A DNA stretch of 64,000 nt. Source: a virus. Location: positions 1-64,000 of IMG/VR virus record IMGVR_UViG_3300033142_001194. One strand, 5' to 3'. The position numbers and the translations under genes are program-made. Positions 1 to 7,240 of the stretch are shown here, in pieces (the first letter of the stretch is position 1; the number at the start of each line of letters is the position of its first letter). The notes beneath the pieces were generated by a model. The model saw only the letters and a program-made list of their open reading frames with translations. It did no database searches and was not told where the DNA came from.

Positions 1-87
1 GTGCATATCAGATAGGGATAAAAGGTTAAGGCACTGCCACAAAAAGACGTGGCATCGCCTTAACTTTCACCCTATCTGCTAAAGCAC
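1..87 (-). other. Large imperfect stem-loop at window edge (possible intron 5' part)
   Basis: Nested inverted repeats are visible: CAGATAGGG (9-17) with CCCTATCTG (70-78), GTTAAGGC (25-32) with GCCTTAAC (57-64), TGCCAC (35-40) with GTGGCA (49-54), and outer GTGC (1-4) with GCAC (84-87). The element begins inside the reading frame of a gene whose start is at 173 and ends that frame. This is what a group I intron's P1/P2 region inserted in a gene would look like, but the catalytic core would lie outside the window, so the class is inferred only. Confidence 0.45.
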
Positions 88-173
88 GAAAAGAAGAAAA
101 CCCTATTTATTTGACTATCTAAATACCCTTCTGATAAATCTCTTACTGTTACTTCATTTAAAGTAATTTTCAT
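72..173 (-). pseudogene. 5' fragment of a DUF262-like gene, interrupted
   Basis: An ATG at 173 with a good ribosome site (GAGG upstream) opens 33 codons beginning MKITLNEVTVRDLSEGYLDS. From memory of the family, this start resembles phage DUF262 (ParB/Srx-like nuclease-associated) proteins, which continue into a conserved GGKLDIRPPYQRE stretch. Here the frame instead runs into a large stem-loop and stops at 72, and no continuation is visible in the other two frames. The gene lies 1 base downstream of the EcoRI-type methyltransferase stop, so the two are translationally coupled. It is either split by an intron or truncated; the rest would be beyond position 1. Confidence 0.45.
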
Positions 174-174
174 T

Positions 175-1116
175 TTATTTCCTCTTAATAAATAATCTTT
201 TGTATTTTTCTATTCCGTTAATTAAACCATTATAGGTAGTCCCTTCAACATGTAATCCTTTAACTTTTCCATATGAATAGGTACACCCTAATAATTCAAA
301 TTGATCTGGATCATGCTTATCAAGAAAGGTAATAGGTACACCCATTACACCATTAAAATCTGTAGGTATATCTTTTACTTTGCTTACTTCAATAGCATCA
401 TAATTATCATATTTAGGGTAATCACTTTCATTACCTTTATAAGTTTTATATCCCATATGTAATGCATGTCTTTTCTTATGATCTAGGTTTGTAAACCAAC
501 AATGGTTACCATGAGTGCTAAACCATTTACCATCTATCTTTTTCTTTTTACCCTCATAAATTTCAGGTACTTCATAAGTTCTAGGGTTTACAGTACCTAA
601 CCATAATTTCTTTTCTTTTATTAGTGGAAAAATCTCTTTATAGGTAATAGCGTTGGTATTACCTATAATAAGAAACTTCTTATCGTATTCCACCAGTTGA
701 GCTATATATTCTCTAAACAAACTAAAAGGTGGATTAGTAACAATAATATCTGCTTCCTTTAATATATTAATACACTCTTGGTTTCTAAAGTCTCCATTAC
801 CTTCCAAAGGTGTTTGAACAGTATCATCAATATCAATCCTACCATCACCGTTTGTATCACCTGTAATCTCAATTTTATATGATGATTCTGTTTTACTAAA
901 CTGTGTTGCTACTAATTTCTTTAAACCAAGTATTTCAAATTGATTTGCAAAGTATTCCCAAAATGCACTCTTTCTATGGTCATTACAATTTAGGTAAACT
1001 ACTTTATCTTTAAAATGGGATGTATAGTGCATCATCTCTTTTTCTACATCTGATAGTTGGGTATAGAATTCATCATTCTTTTCTCTCTTTGCCTTATTCT
1101 GATTAGCATTACTCAT
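175..1116 (-). CDS. Adenine-specific DNA methyltransferase, EcoRI-methylase family
   Basis: This 313-residue protein carries the amino-methyltransferase catalytic motif NPPF in IIVTNPPFSLFREY (about residues 125-138), followed by a conserved FLIIGNTNAITY segment typical of the EcoRI-type modification methylases found in phages. It would transfer a methyl group from S-adenosylmethionine to adenine N6 in DNA. A site AGGAAATAAC precedes the ATG. It sits directly upstream of a DUF262-like gene, a pairing I recall from other phage accessory loci. No restriction nuclease is visible, so protection of phage DNA from host restriction is the simplest role; this is inference. Confidence 0.8.
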   Translation of the reverse strand: MSNANQNKAKREKNDEFYTQLSDVEKEMMHYTSHFKDKVVYLNCNDHRKSAFWEYFANQFEILGLKKLVATQFSKTESSYKIEITGDTNGDGRIDIDDTVQTPLEGNGDFRNQECINILKEADIIVTNPPFSLFREYIAQLVEYDKKFLIIGNTNAITYKEIFPLIKEKKLWLGTVNPRTYEVPEIYEGKKKKIDGKWFSTHGNHCWFTNLDHKKRHALHMGYKTYKGNESDYPKYDNYDAIEVSKVKDIPTDFNGVMGVPITFLDKHDPDQFELLGCTYSYGKVKGLHVEGTTYNGLINGIEKYKRLFIKRK

Positions 1117-1136
1117 GTTATTTCCTATATTTTAGA

Positions 1137-1163
1137 TAAAAAAATACCCTAATTAAAGGGTAT
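1137..1163 (-). terminator. Rho-independent terminator (minus strand)
   Basis: The inverted repeat ATACCCT (1144-1150) and AGGGTAT (1157-1163) has a 6-base loop and is followed on the minus strand by seven T (plus-strand A run 1137-1143). It lies between the 113-codon gene and the methyltransferase gene, so transcription from the hairpin promoter at 1605 may end here in part. Confidence 0.75.
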
Positions 1164-1225
1164 ATTTGTTTGGATTAAATCCATAATTACTGACTATCTT
1201 ATTAAATTTTACTAGCTGTTGGTTA

Positions 1226-1567
1226 TCAATCTAGTTCTTCAAGTATTCCACGTACCTGTGTACCATCTTCAAGTGTGACGAGTACATTACCAAAAGAAGG
1301 GATAATAGGACAGTAATAGCGACATGTTTTATAACCATTGTCTGAATGTTGTTTAACACTACAAACTATTGGATTGGTCTTTCTTGTCATTATACCTACT
1401 TGAGAAGCAATACTTTTTTCAGGAGAATATCCTGCAGCTCTTACAGGATTGTAATCTTGAGAACTAAACATTTTTTCTGCTAGATAATGGAGTTCTTTAC
1501 TGTTGATTGGTTTATCTTTTGAAGCATATTTTTCTAATACAGCTACAATAATTGTTTCTAGTTTCAT
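1226..1567 (-). CDS. Hypothetical early protein, 113 aa
   Basis: I do not recognise the family. The N-terminal half looks helical (IIVAVLEKYASKD... ELHYLAEKMF) and resembles a small winged-helix-type region; the C-terminal part contains three Cys (CSVKQ, CRYYC) that could bind a metal. It is the first gene downstream of the candidate vRNAP promoter hairpin at 1605-1619, about 38 bases from loop to start codon, and it is followed by a short non-coding stretch and a terminator, so it may be a single-gene transcript. Confidence 0.6.
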   Translation of the reverse strand: MKLETIIVAVLEKYASKDKPINSKELHYLAEKMFSSQDYNPVRAAGYSPEKSIASQVGIMTRKTNPIVCSVKQHSDNGYKTCRYYCPIIPSFGNVLVTLEDGTQVRGILEELD

Positions 1568-1604
1568 TTTGGTTTCCTAAAGTAGTTAATTAAAAGCCGT
1601 AAGA

Positions 1605-1619
1605 AGACACGAAGTGTCT
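1605..1619 (-). promoter_or_regulatory. Candidate N4-type vRNAP promoter hairpin
   Basis: AGACAC / loop GAA / GTGTCT forms a 6-bp stem with a 3-base purine-centred loop on the plus strand, which is the template for leftward transcription. The adjacent sequence GCCGTAAGA is shared with the copies at 5112 and, with changes, 5166. N4 vRNAP promoters have a 5-7 bp stem, a 3-base loop with a purine in the middle and a start about 11 bases away, so transcription would start near 1601 and read into the 113-codon gene. Confidence 0.6.
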
Positions 1620-1646
1620 ATAAGGAATCAAAATACCTACGTAGAG

Positions 1647-1718
1647 CCTCTCTAAGGGACGATAATAATATTAACAACAAATCATGAATAGATTTACTGT
1701 ATACGTCCCTTAGATAGG
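1647..1718. repeat. Long inverted repeat (15 bp, one mismatch)
   Basis: Arms CCTCTCTAAGGGACG (1647-1661) and CGTCCCTTAGATAGG (1704-1718) pair over 14 of 15 positions with a loop of about 42 bases. It lies just downstream of the stop at 1730 of a leftward gene and upstream of the promoter hairpin at 1605. There is no T run, so it may be an RNA processing or stabilising structure rather than a terminator. Confidence 0.5.
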
Positions 1719-1729
1719 CTTAGATTGGC

Positions 1730-2086
1730 TTAAAGCATAAGGCTGATGTAGCTACTACCATCTTCTTGAACAATTGCGATAATACCGTAATTGTATTGAT
1801 AAAATGTTTCTTTTGTTTCTGGATTGTATACTTTAATAAGCGGTTCTAAATTACTTGAATCTGGATAATTATAGATACCCTCCTTAGTGATTGTACCGCC
1901 TATAAACTCAGACATAGGAGAATCATAAGCACTGCTTAGAACGTCTTTAAAGGGGATAGAATCATCTTCTTCTGTGATAACCCAATAAAGAGGTAAACCA
2001 CATACTTTATTTACTTCTTTTATTGTTTCCTGTGAAGGTGAATATTCATGCTTTATTGGTAAGTACATTAACTGTTTCTTATTCAC
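1730..2086 (-). CDS. Hypothetical early protein, 118 aa (GTG start)
   Basis: The reading frame opens with GTG at 2086, spaced 5-6 bases from a strong site AGGAGAAG, which favours this start over the internal Met codon at residue 7. The upstream gene's stop overlaps the start region by 8 bases, indicating translational coupling. No domain is recognised; the protein is acidic and has several aromatic residues near the C-terminus (YNYGIIAIVQED). Confidence 0.6.
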   Translation of the reverse strand: MNKKQLMYLPIKHEYSPSQETIKEVNKVCGLPLYWVITEEDDSIPFKDVLSSAYDSPMSEFIGGTITKEGIYNYPDSSNLEPLIKVYNPETKETFYQYNYGIIAIVQEDGSSYISLML

Positions 2087-2450
2087 TATCTTCTCCTGTA
2101 AATATTTCTACTGTAGCAATACAATAAAATGTTTTACATTTTGCACTGTATTTAAGTGCATCTATTTCTGTTTTAAAAACAGGACCAAGAAGAGGACCAT
2201 TAATACCATCAAAGATACTAATCCATCCTGCACTATTGTCTTGACCAACCATTAATAAATCAAGATCATCTTCTGTACCGGTATAAAGATGCCCCTCAGA
2301 TGTATACTGACATGTTATATAAGAATCTATAATAGCTATTACAGGGAATTTAACATTTTCTTTAAATTTAATTACTTCTGCTACCAATCTACCATTTCTA
2401 GTTACTACTGGTTTACCTGCCAATGCTTCTTCTAAATTAAACGGTTTCAA
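2079..2450 (-). CDS. Conserved phage hypothetical protein, 123 aa (TTG start)
   Basis: The start codon is TTG, preceded by GGGAGAAATATA. The N-terminus MKPFNLEEALAGKPVVTRNG resembles a widespread phage protein family that opens with a Phe-(x)-(x)-Glu-x-Ala-x-x-Gly-x-Pro-Val-x-x-Arg-(D/N)-Gly pattern; its function is not known to me. It overlaps the next gene by 8 bases in an operon-like run of small genes. Confidence 0.65.
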   Translation of the reverse strand: MKPFNLEEALAGKPVVTRNGRLVAEVIKFKENVKFPVIAIIDSYITCQYTSEGHLYTGTEDDLDLLMVGQDNSAGWISIFDGINGPLLGPVFKTEIDALKYSAKCKTFYCIATVEIFTGEDSE

Positions 2451-2488
2451 TATATTTCTCCCAATAACTTTAACTATTTTTATATAAA

Positions 2489-2590
2489 TTAATTACTGTC
2501 AATTAACATACAAATTGCGCCAAGTACAAAATAGCTTAACGGTAAGTTAAACCAAAATCCTACTATTGCTAAGAATATTACTGTAATCAT
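2489..2590 (-). CDS. Small membrane protein, 33 aa
   Basis: The ATG at 2590 overlaps the stop of the preceding gene as ATGA, and the 33-residue product is one hydrophobic segment (ITVIFLAIVGFWFNLPLSYF...) ending in a polar IDSN tail. The overlap and the composition support a real gene. The role is unknown; small single-pass peptides are common in phage early regions. Confidence 0.5.
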   Translation of the reverse strand: MITVIFLAIVGFWFNLPLSYFVLGAICMLIDSN

Positions 2591-2820
2591 TTCAACACCT
2601 CATTATTCATCCAAGTATCTATTGTTTTTCTTAATGCAATATTTTCTCTCTTTAATGTGTCTACCTCGTTAACTAGGTAAGATAATAAAAGTGAAGCAGC
2701 AACATCTTCTTTTACTATACTGGTTAAAACAAGAGCATAATTGTCTGGTAGTATATTGATTGCTTTCTTTACATCTAAGAGAGTTTTTTCTGTGAACTCT
2801 TTTATTTCTGCAGTATTCAT
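2587..2820 (-). CDS. Hypothetical protein, 77 aa, paralogue of the gene at 3953
   Basis: The chosen ATG at 2820 has the site AGGAGAAAG and overlaps the upstream stop as ATGA; an in-frame ATG at 2844 lacks a site. The protein is mostly helical and ends VDTLKRENIALRKTIDTWMN plus NEVLK. The 79-residue product at 3953-4192 ends in a similar way (LEQKVEQQRIALNAFIDNEVTK is interrupted here for length) with the same NEV(L/T)K tail, suggesting a duplication within this small-gene cluster. A short coiled coil is likely. Function unknown. Confidence 0.6.
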   Translation of the reverse strand: MNTAEIKEFTEKTLLDVKKAINILPDNYALVLTSIVKEDVAASLLLSYLVNEVDTLKRENIALRKTIDTWMNNEVLK

Positions 2821-3212
2821 TTGCTTTCTCCTGCTGGTTGCCAAGTTTTACAAAAATCAGTTGAAATTTCATACTCTTCTAAAAGAAAGTCATAATGTAA
2901 GAAGCCAATGTCAGTCTTAACACCCTTCCTATTTAATGCAATAACGTTAAACACGCTATCTGGTTCCTTATTTCTAAGCCATATAACATCCTTTGGGAAG
3001 GTATCCATTGTAAAAGGGATATACTCTTTTTTAGGTATTTTAACTGCATAGTTCCAAACCATTATAGATTCACCACTACCCCCTACAACAACGGTTTTTC
3101 CTGATTTTGTGGTATATAAATACTTGTAATTACCGAAATACTTACGAGTAAGACAATTCTCTTCTGATATATCGCTTACTAAAATATTCTCTAAATGTTC
3201 AAATTTACTCAT
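2817..3212 (-). CDS. Hypothetical protein, 131 aa
   Basis: Two Met codons are available. The second (3212) is placed 6 bases after GGGGA, whereas the first (3218) touches that site, so 3212 is preferred. The sequence contains a YTTKSGKTVVVGGSGESIMVW stretch split by glycine turns and a C-terminal FCKTWQPAG; no family is recognised. It is coupled to its neighbours by an ATGA overlap downstream and 4-10 bases upstream. Confidence 0.6.
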   Translation of the reverse strand: MSKFEHLENILVSDISEENCLTRKYFGNYKYLYTTKSGKTVVVGGSGESIMVWNYAVKIPKKEYIPFTMDTFPKDVIWLRNKEPDSVFNVIALNRKGVKTDIGFLHYDFLLEEYEISTDFCKTWQPAGESK

Positions 3213-3222
3213 TTTCATTCCC

Positions 3223-3495
3223 CTATAGGAATTGCTCTAACTCAGTTTTGAGTCTTTCATAATTAAATTCTGCTGAAGGTATTGGTATATATAGATCAGC
3301 TTTACTAGATGCCCCAAGATATGTAAGTGTATATCGCATATCAATTGGATTATATTCAGTAAATATTATCTGTTTCATAACAGGGGAATAGTGGTTGCTA
3401 TAAATAATAGCTTCTATCCCTCCCCCATGATGTGGTTTACCAAACCAAACAGCTATATAAGTACCTTCTGTTGGTATTTCTTTTTGTGATTGCAT
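3223..3495 (-). CDS. Hypothetical protein, 90 aa
   Basis: The ATG at 3495 lies 2 bases after the upstream stop (TAG at 3498), with only a weak ribosome site, so translation probably depends on coupling. The product has a GKPHHGGGIEAI segment and is otherwise beta-rich by eye. Not recognised. Confidence 0.55.
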   Translation of the reverse strand: MQSQKEIPTEGTYIAVWFGKPHHGGGIEAIIYSNHYSPVMKQIIFTEYNPIDMRYTLTYLGASSKADLYIPIPSAEFNYERLKTELEQFL

Positions 3496-3497
3496 TT

Positions 3498-3956
3498 CTA
3501 AAGTAATGGTCTAGCTTGTTCTATTAAGTCTCTATTATTTTCAAGAAAAGCATGTCCTATTTCAGAACTCTTAAAACATAAAAATCTTGGGTGGTTTGCA
3601 GCGAATGAGCACTCCAATTTATAACCTACATAATATATACAAAATATATTAGCATTAAGAATCCAATCAGGATCCCAATCCTCACCGTTAACATCTTTCA
3701 TTAATTGAGATAATTGGCTCATAGCTAGACAAGCTTCTGCTTGTTTATTAGTAGCCCATAAATTCTTATTAAAAACAACAGCACTATAGGAAACCCCAAA
3801 TATACATTGGGAATTCTCTGAAATATACCAACCTGAAATATCCTCTAAGTTTTCCCAATTAGTTTTGATATTTCTTTTAAATACGATATTTTCAAACGTA
3901 CTTAATTCTCTATCAATTTCATACCCCTTTGGTACTGATACTGTTAGCTCTTTCAT
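3498..3956 (-). CDS. Hypothetical protein, 152 aa
   Basis: The start overlaps the preceding stop as ATGA. The sequence contains a tryptophan-rich N-terminal third (NWENLEDISGWYISENSQ) and a hydrophobic IFCIYYVGYKLECSF region; the layout resembles phage proteins of unknown function that report on field or ligand values, but I cannot name a family. Member of the co-directional small-gene cluster 2079-4946. Confidence 0.55.
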   Translation of the reverse strand: MKELTVSVPKGYEIDRELSTFENIVFKRNIKTNWENLEDISGWYISENSQCIFGVSYSAVVFNKNLWATNKQAEACLAMSQLSQLMKDVNGEDWDPDWILNANIFCIYYVGYKLECSFAANHPRFLCFKSSEIGHAFLENNRDLIEQARPLL

Positions 3957-4192
3957 TTTGTTACCTCATTATCTATAAATGCATTAAGTGCAATACGTTG
4001 TTGTTCTACTTTCTGTTCTAATCTAAGAATCTTTCCTAAAACAATACCTAAATTAATTACCGTATCTTTAGATTCTTCTGGGGTATCCATTTTACAGATA
4101 GCACGATTCAGTACGTGTTTAGTAACTTCATCACCTTTTTCAGCTAGTTCAATTAAGGCAGTTACTTCTTTTTTTAAAATATCTTCTTTCAT
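3953..4192 (-). CDS. Hypothetical helical protein, 79 aa
   Basis: Begins MKEDILKKEVTALIELAEKG after a CCAAGGAAAACC leader that recurs almost unchanged before the genes at 4211 and 4404. The C-terminal third is a probable coiled coil (RLEQKVEQQRIALNAFI). It looks like a paralogue of the 77-residue protein at 2587-2820. Function unknown. Confidence 0.6.
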   Translation of the reverse strand: MKEDILKKEVTALIELAEKGDEVTKHVLNRAICKMDTPEESKDTVINLGIVLGKILRLEQKVEQQRIALNAFIDNEVTK

Positions 4193-4210
4193 CGGTTTTC
4201 CTTGGTTTAA

Positions 4211-4381
4211 TTAATTATCAGGGTTTGATTTCATATACCGTTTAACAGCCTTATGATTACGAGTAGGCATAATATCTTTTGGGTTTGATTTAGGAATTAC
4301 AAAAGATAATCCCGATTTAATAATTACTGGTTCCTCTCCTATAGATTTATAATATTCTGCTACTCTTTCTTCATGTGTCAT
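4211..4381 (-). CDS. Small basic protein, 56 aa
   Basis: An ATG at 4381 with the recurrent AAGGAAAACC leader opens a 56-codon frame (MTHEERVAEYYKSIGEEPV...). The C-terminal half is basic (PTRNHKAVKRYMKSNPDN) and may touch nucleic acid. The leader shared with both neighbours is the main evidence that the frame is translated. Not recognised. Confidence 0.55.
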   Translation of the reverse strand: MTHEERVAEYYKSIGEEPVIIKSGLSFVIPKSNPKDIMPTRNHKAVKRYMKSNPDN

Positions 4382-4403
4382 TGGTTTTCCTTGGTTTATG
4401 TTT

Positions 4404-4946
4404 TTACTTTTTAGCGGTTTTATATGCCATAACAGCTTCTTGGAATATAGACATTACTTTATTACCTGAACTTTCAGGAATAAATTCCCAATTATTGGTA
4501 CAACCAAATCCAGCACAATTAGTTTCTTTATTTAGTATTAACTCTTTTGCTTCATACTTTCTTGCTAAAAAGTATTTTATATTTACTTCCAAATTATGAA
4601 TATCATCTCTCATAGTGTTAAAGGTATTAATCATTTCTCTTTCTTTAATGGTTCTTTTTTCTAATAATCTTATACCTCTATTTTCTAGTGTTTCACCTAC
4701 AAGTATCTGAGTTGTAAAATCTAACATATACGATCTAATAACATTATTAATTTCTATCTTAAATAATTCCTTTTTTAGTACCATATCTAATACAGCTATA
4801 TCTTCATATGCACCGTAAAACATGTCTTTAAGTTTAGTATCATAAAGTACATATTCCGGAGATCTTTCCTCTTCCCCATAACAGGTAGAAGACAATAAAA
4901 TAAAAGTTAAAATAGATGTTATAAATTTCTTGTTAAATGTTTTCAT
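4404..4946 (-). CDS. Secreted/periplasmic hypothetical protein, 180 aa
   Basis: The start at 4946 (MKTFNKKFITSILTFILL) is chosen over an upstream in-frame Met at 5018 because it carries the AAGGAAAACC ribosome leader and gives a clear signal peptide with a likely cleavage after SSTCYG. The mature part is charged and helical, with three Cys in C-(x)4-C-type arrangement (NCAGFGC). It is the first gene after the three-hairpin promoter cluster at 5112-5252. It might act in the periplasm early in infection, for example against superinfection; that is inference. Confidence 0.65.
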   Translation of the reverse strand: MKTFNKKFITSILTFILLSSTCYGEEERSPEYVLYDTKLKDMFYGAYEDIAVLDMVLKKELFKIEINNVIRSYMLDFTTQILVGETLENRGIRLLEKRTIKEREMINTFNTMRDDIHNLEVNIKYFLARKYEAKELILNKETNCAGFGCTNNWEFIPESSGNKVMSIFQEAVMAYKTAKK

Positions 4947-5027
4947 TGGTTTTCCTTGGTTTATATGAATTATGACTATCTTATTACCTGTTAGGTAATT
5001 GTTAGGTAAAAACAACACGTTTTGAAA

Positions 5028-5044
5028 AGTTGGTTGTTAGGTTT
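5028..5044. repeat. Repeat AGTTGGTTGTTAGGTTT, copy 1
   Basis: This 17-base sequence recurs at 9122-9138 in the divergent region next to the late genes. Two shorter TGTTAGGTAA copies lie just to its left (4989-5008). It sits upstream of the secreted-protein gene and could be a protein-binding site; no function can be read from the sequence. Confidence 0.5.
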
Positions 5045-5111
5045 GATACATTTTAGTAGTTCTACAAAAACAGTTAAAACATGTCCATAATATGTTTTAA
5101 AAGCCGTAAGA

Positions 5112-5126
5112 GGACACAGAGTGTCC
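5112..5126 (-). promoter_or_regulatory. Candidate vRNAP promoter hairpin (1 of 3)
   Basis: GGACAC / AGA / GTGTCC gives a perfect 6-bp stem with a 3-base purine loop on the plus strand, flanked by AAAAGCCGTAAGA as at 1605. The stem changes on both sides relative to the 1605 copy (A-T to G-C at the outer pair), so pairing is conserved while sequence is not. Leftward start expected about 11 bases from the loop centre. Confidence 0.6.
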
Positions 5127-5165
5127 ACAAGTATATTAATAGATTTATACTTAAAAGCTGTAGGA

Positions 5166-5180
5166 AGACGTAAAGTGTCT
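5166..5180 (-). promoter_or_regulatory. Candidate vRNAP promoter hairpin (2 of 3)
   Basis: AGACGT / AAA / GTGTCT pairs with two G-T wobbles next to the loop, so this is the weakest copy. The flank AAAAGCTGTAGGA aligns base for base with the 1605 and 5112 flanks. It belongs to the tandem cluster upstream of the secreted-protein gene at 4404-4946. Confidence 0.5.
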
Positions 5181-5237
5181 ATTGATATATAAGTAACCCC
5201 TATTAATACAATAAGGGTTACCTATAATCCTACGAGA

Positions 5238-5252
5238 AGACACGAAGTGTCT
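5238..5252 (-). promoter_or_regulatory. Candidate vRNAP promoter hairpin (3 of 3)
   Basis: AGACAC / GAA / GTGTCT is identical to the 1605 hairpin, with the flank CCTACGAGA. It starts 14 bases left of the stop codon of the RNA polymerase gene, so together the three hairpins form a promoter cluster in the 319-base gap between that gene and the next leftward gene. Confidence 0.6.
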
Positions 5253-5265
5253 ATTGGTTTACAAG

Positions 5266-7170
5266 TTAAGATAAGAAGTATTTTGCTTCTTTAATAGACT
5301 TATCAAGATCAGGAGATAGCTTATCTAAAGTAACATCACTATTAGTTAGACTACTTAATAGTGTTGAAAGTGAATCTTCTTTAGCAAGATCCATAAGAAT
5401 ACTTCTATACGTTTCACGTAAAATAGGCATATTATTAGGATGACAGTGAAACGAATCATGGATAGTAAGCACATCAAAGTTACATCTACGAATAACTTCT
5501 CTTGCAATATACCCATCAATACTTTGTGTAAAGTTAGCTAGTATAGGTACACTATATTTAGATGGTTTAATTTCTTCACACACATAAGTAAATGAATAAG
5601 GGAATTCATCACCCTTAATACCTTTATAAGTAACAGCTTCTTTAACAGGAACATATGAGGTATGTCCATCAGGTAATACATGTACATGTTGTGTTGTATT
5701 ACTATCCCAACAACTCCTTACAGCATCCATATAAGGTCTAACAGCAGGAGCTAAGTTATCCATTGCTTTATAGAATGCTTCTAACTCCTCTGTATCCTCA
5801 CCAAACAATCGTATAGGAGAAGCCTTTGATCCATATGAAAATGGCATTGCAGCTTTCTTAATCTGTTTCTTTGTATATACATGTGATGAACTAAGAATTC
5901 TATTAATTTCAACTGTTAAATTGTTATAGAAGTCTTGTCTTTTACCACTATCAACTAAATTACATTGAATAGCTGTTTGCTTACACCCTGTTAATACTGT
6001 AATAATTTGTAAAAATGATGCCGTACTATCCAATGCAACTAAGTGTCCTGATGGTTTACCATTCTGGTAATCCCAAAATGCTCTAACTGCTTTAAGATAC
6101 ATGTATGGATGTTCTGCTTCATAAACTAACTCCTCTAAATTATCAATATTGGTTTCTACAAATAACATTCTATCTGTAAATAATTCTTTATCTAATCCCA
6201 TATGGTTTGCAATATCAATACATAACCATGTATACCCTTCTTTAGATATAACTTCTTTATCATACAAAGAGATAACAGACTTTTTATAATCTGTTGACTG
6301 TATATTTACATGGTATCCAAGGGAATATATTCTACCTCTACTGCAATATTTCCAATTGAAATAGAAAGGTCTACCTACTAAACCATTAACAATAGTTTGT
6401 GTAATAGACTTCTGTTTTAAGAAGTTATCTTTAGCAACTGCTAAATTCTTAACAGATATACTTTTACCCTCTTCCTCAGCTTTACCTTCAAAGTCAGGCA
6501 TTGGTTCATCATAAGCAATAGATTCTTCATCAATTGCTAATTTAATAGCACTTTGTTTATTAATAATATCTAAAGATATTTCCTCTTCATGATGTGCACC
6601 ATTAAGAAGTAATGATCCATTACCATTAATATAACCAGATTGGTTATTAGTCTTAACAGTCAATGGTTTAGTTATCATTGGAGGTAAATACATTGTCTCT
6701 TCTATAAACTTATACGTAGTCTTATTAAGATCAACATTAGACTCAACAATACATGTCCATATACCTTGTATATCTTGCATTGGTTTATTGATTGTATACA
6801 TCCCTGTATTAGCACATATACCTACTAATTCAGTAGCTGTATTTAAACCATCTCTGGTATTTTCATAACCTAACCAAGGCAACAATACACCTACAATTGC
6901 TTGTATAGATTGTGATGGTTTACTGCATACTGCTACAAGTACCCTTTCTACGACTTCTAAGGGGTGTACATGGGCAATCCAATCTATTCTCTTACGTTTA
7001 CCCTCATAATAGTTATCGTTGCTTAGATAGGCTATTACAAGCTCTTCTAAGGGTAGTATATGTTCTTCTAATTCAAGAAGATCATGCATTACTTTATTTG
7101 ATATATTCTTCTTAGAATATTTAGATTCTGATATTTCTTGTTCTAATATATTGGCTTCTTGTTCAAACAT
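5266..7170 (-). CDS. Single-subunit DNA-dependent RNA polymerase (N4 RNAPII-like, single chain)
   Basis: This 634-residue protein has the full set of T7/N4-type polymerase motifs: a TxxGR-like YCSRGRIYSLGY (about 275), motif A VALDSTASF with catalytic Asp (about 379), motif B KKQIKKAAMPFSYGS (about 440) and motif C LTIHDSFH with the second catalytic Asp (about 573). It would transcribe middle genes from phage promoters. In N4 the middle enzyme is made of two gene products (gp15 and gp16); here one frame covers all motifs. It is shorter than T7 RNAP (883 residues), as expected for this lineage because the N-terminal domain is reduced. The start at 7170 follows GGAAGTGAG. Upstream lies a 127-codon gene, as in N4-like phages. 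Confidence 0.92.
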   Translation of the reverse strand: MFEQEANILEQEISESKYSKKNISNKVMHDLLELEEHILPLEELVIAYLSNDNYYEGKRKRIDWIAHVHPLEVVERVLVAVCSKPSQSIQAIVGVLLPWLGYENTRDGLNTATELVGICANTGMYTINKPMQDIQGIWTCIVESNVDLNKTTYKFIEETMYLPPMITKPLTVKTNNQSGYINGNGSLLLNGAHHEEEISLDIINKQSAIKLAIDEESIAYDEPMPDFEGKAEEEGKSISVKNLAVAKDNFLKQKSITQTIVNGLVGRPFYFNWKYCSRGRIYSLGYHVNIQSTDYKKSVISLYDKEVISKEGYTWLCIDIANHMGLDKELFTDRMLFVETNIDNLEELVYEAEHPYMYLKAVRAFWDYQNGKPSGHLVALDSTASFLQIITVLTGCKQTAIQCNLVDSGKRQDFYNNLTVEINRILSSSHVYTKKQIKKAAMPFSYGSKASPIRLFGEDTEELEAFYKAMDNLAPAVRPYMDAVRSCWDSNTTQHVHVLPDGHTSYVPVKEAVTYKGIKGDEFPYSFTYVCEEIKPSKYSVPILANFTQSIDGYIAREVIRRCNFDVLTIHDSFHCHPNNMPILRETYRSILMDLAKEDSLSTLLSSLTNSDVTLDKLSPDLDKSIKEAKYFLS

Positions 7171-7240
7171 GACTATCTCACTTCCGATTAGTTACTAAAA
7201 AAATAGAACCATTAGCTTATGCCAATGGTTCTGATATTAC

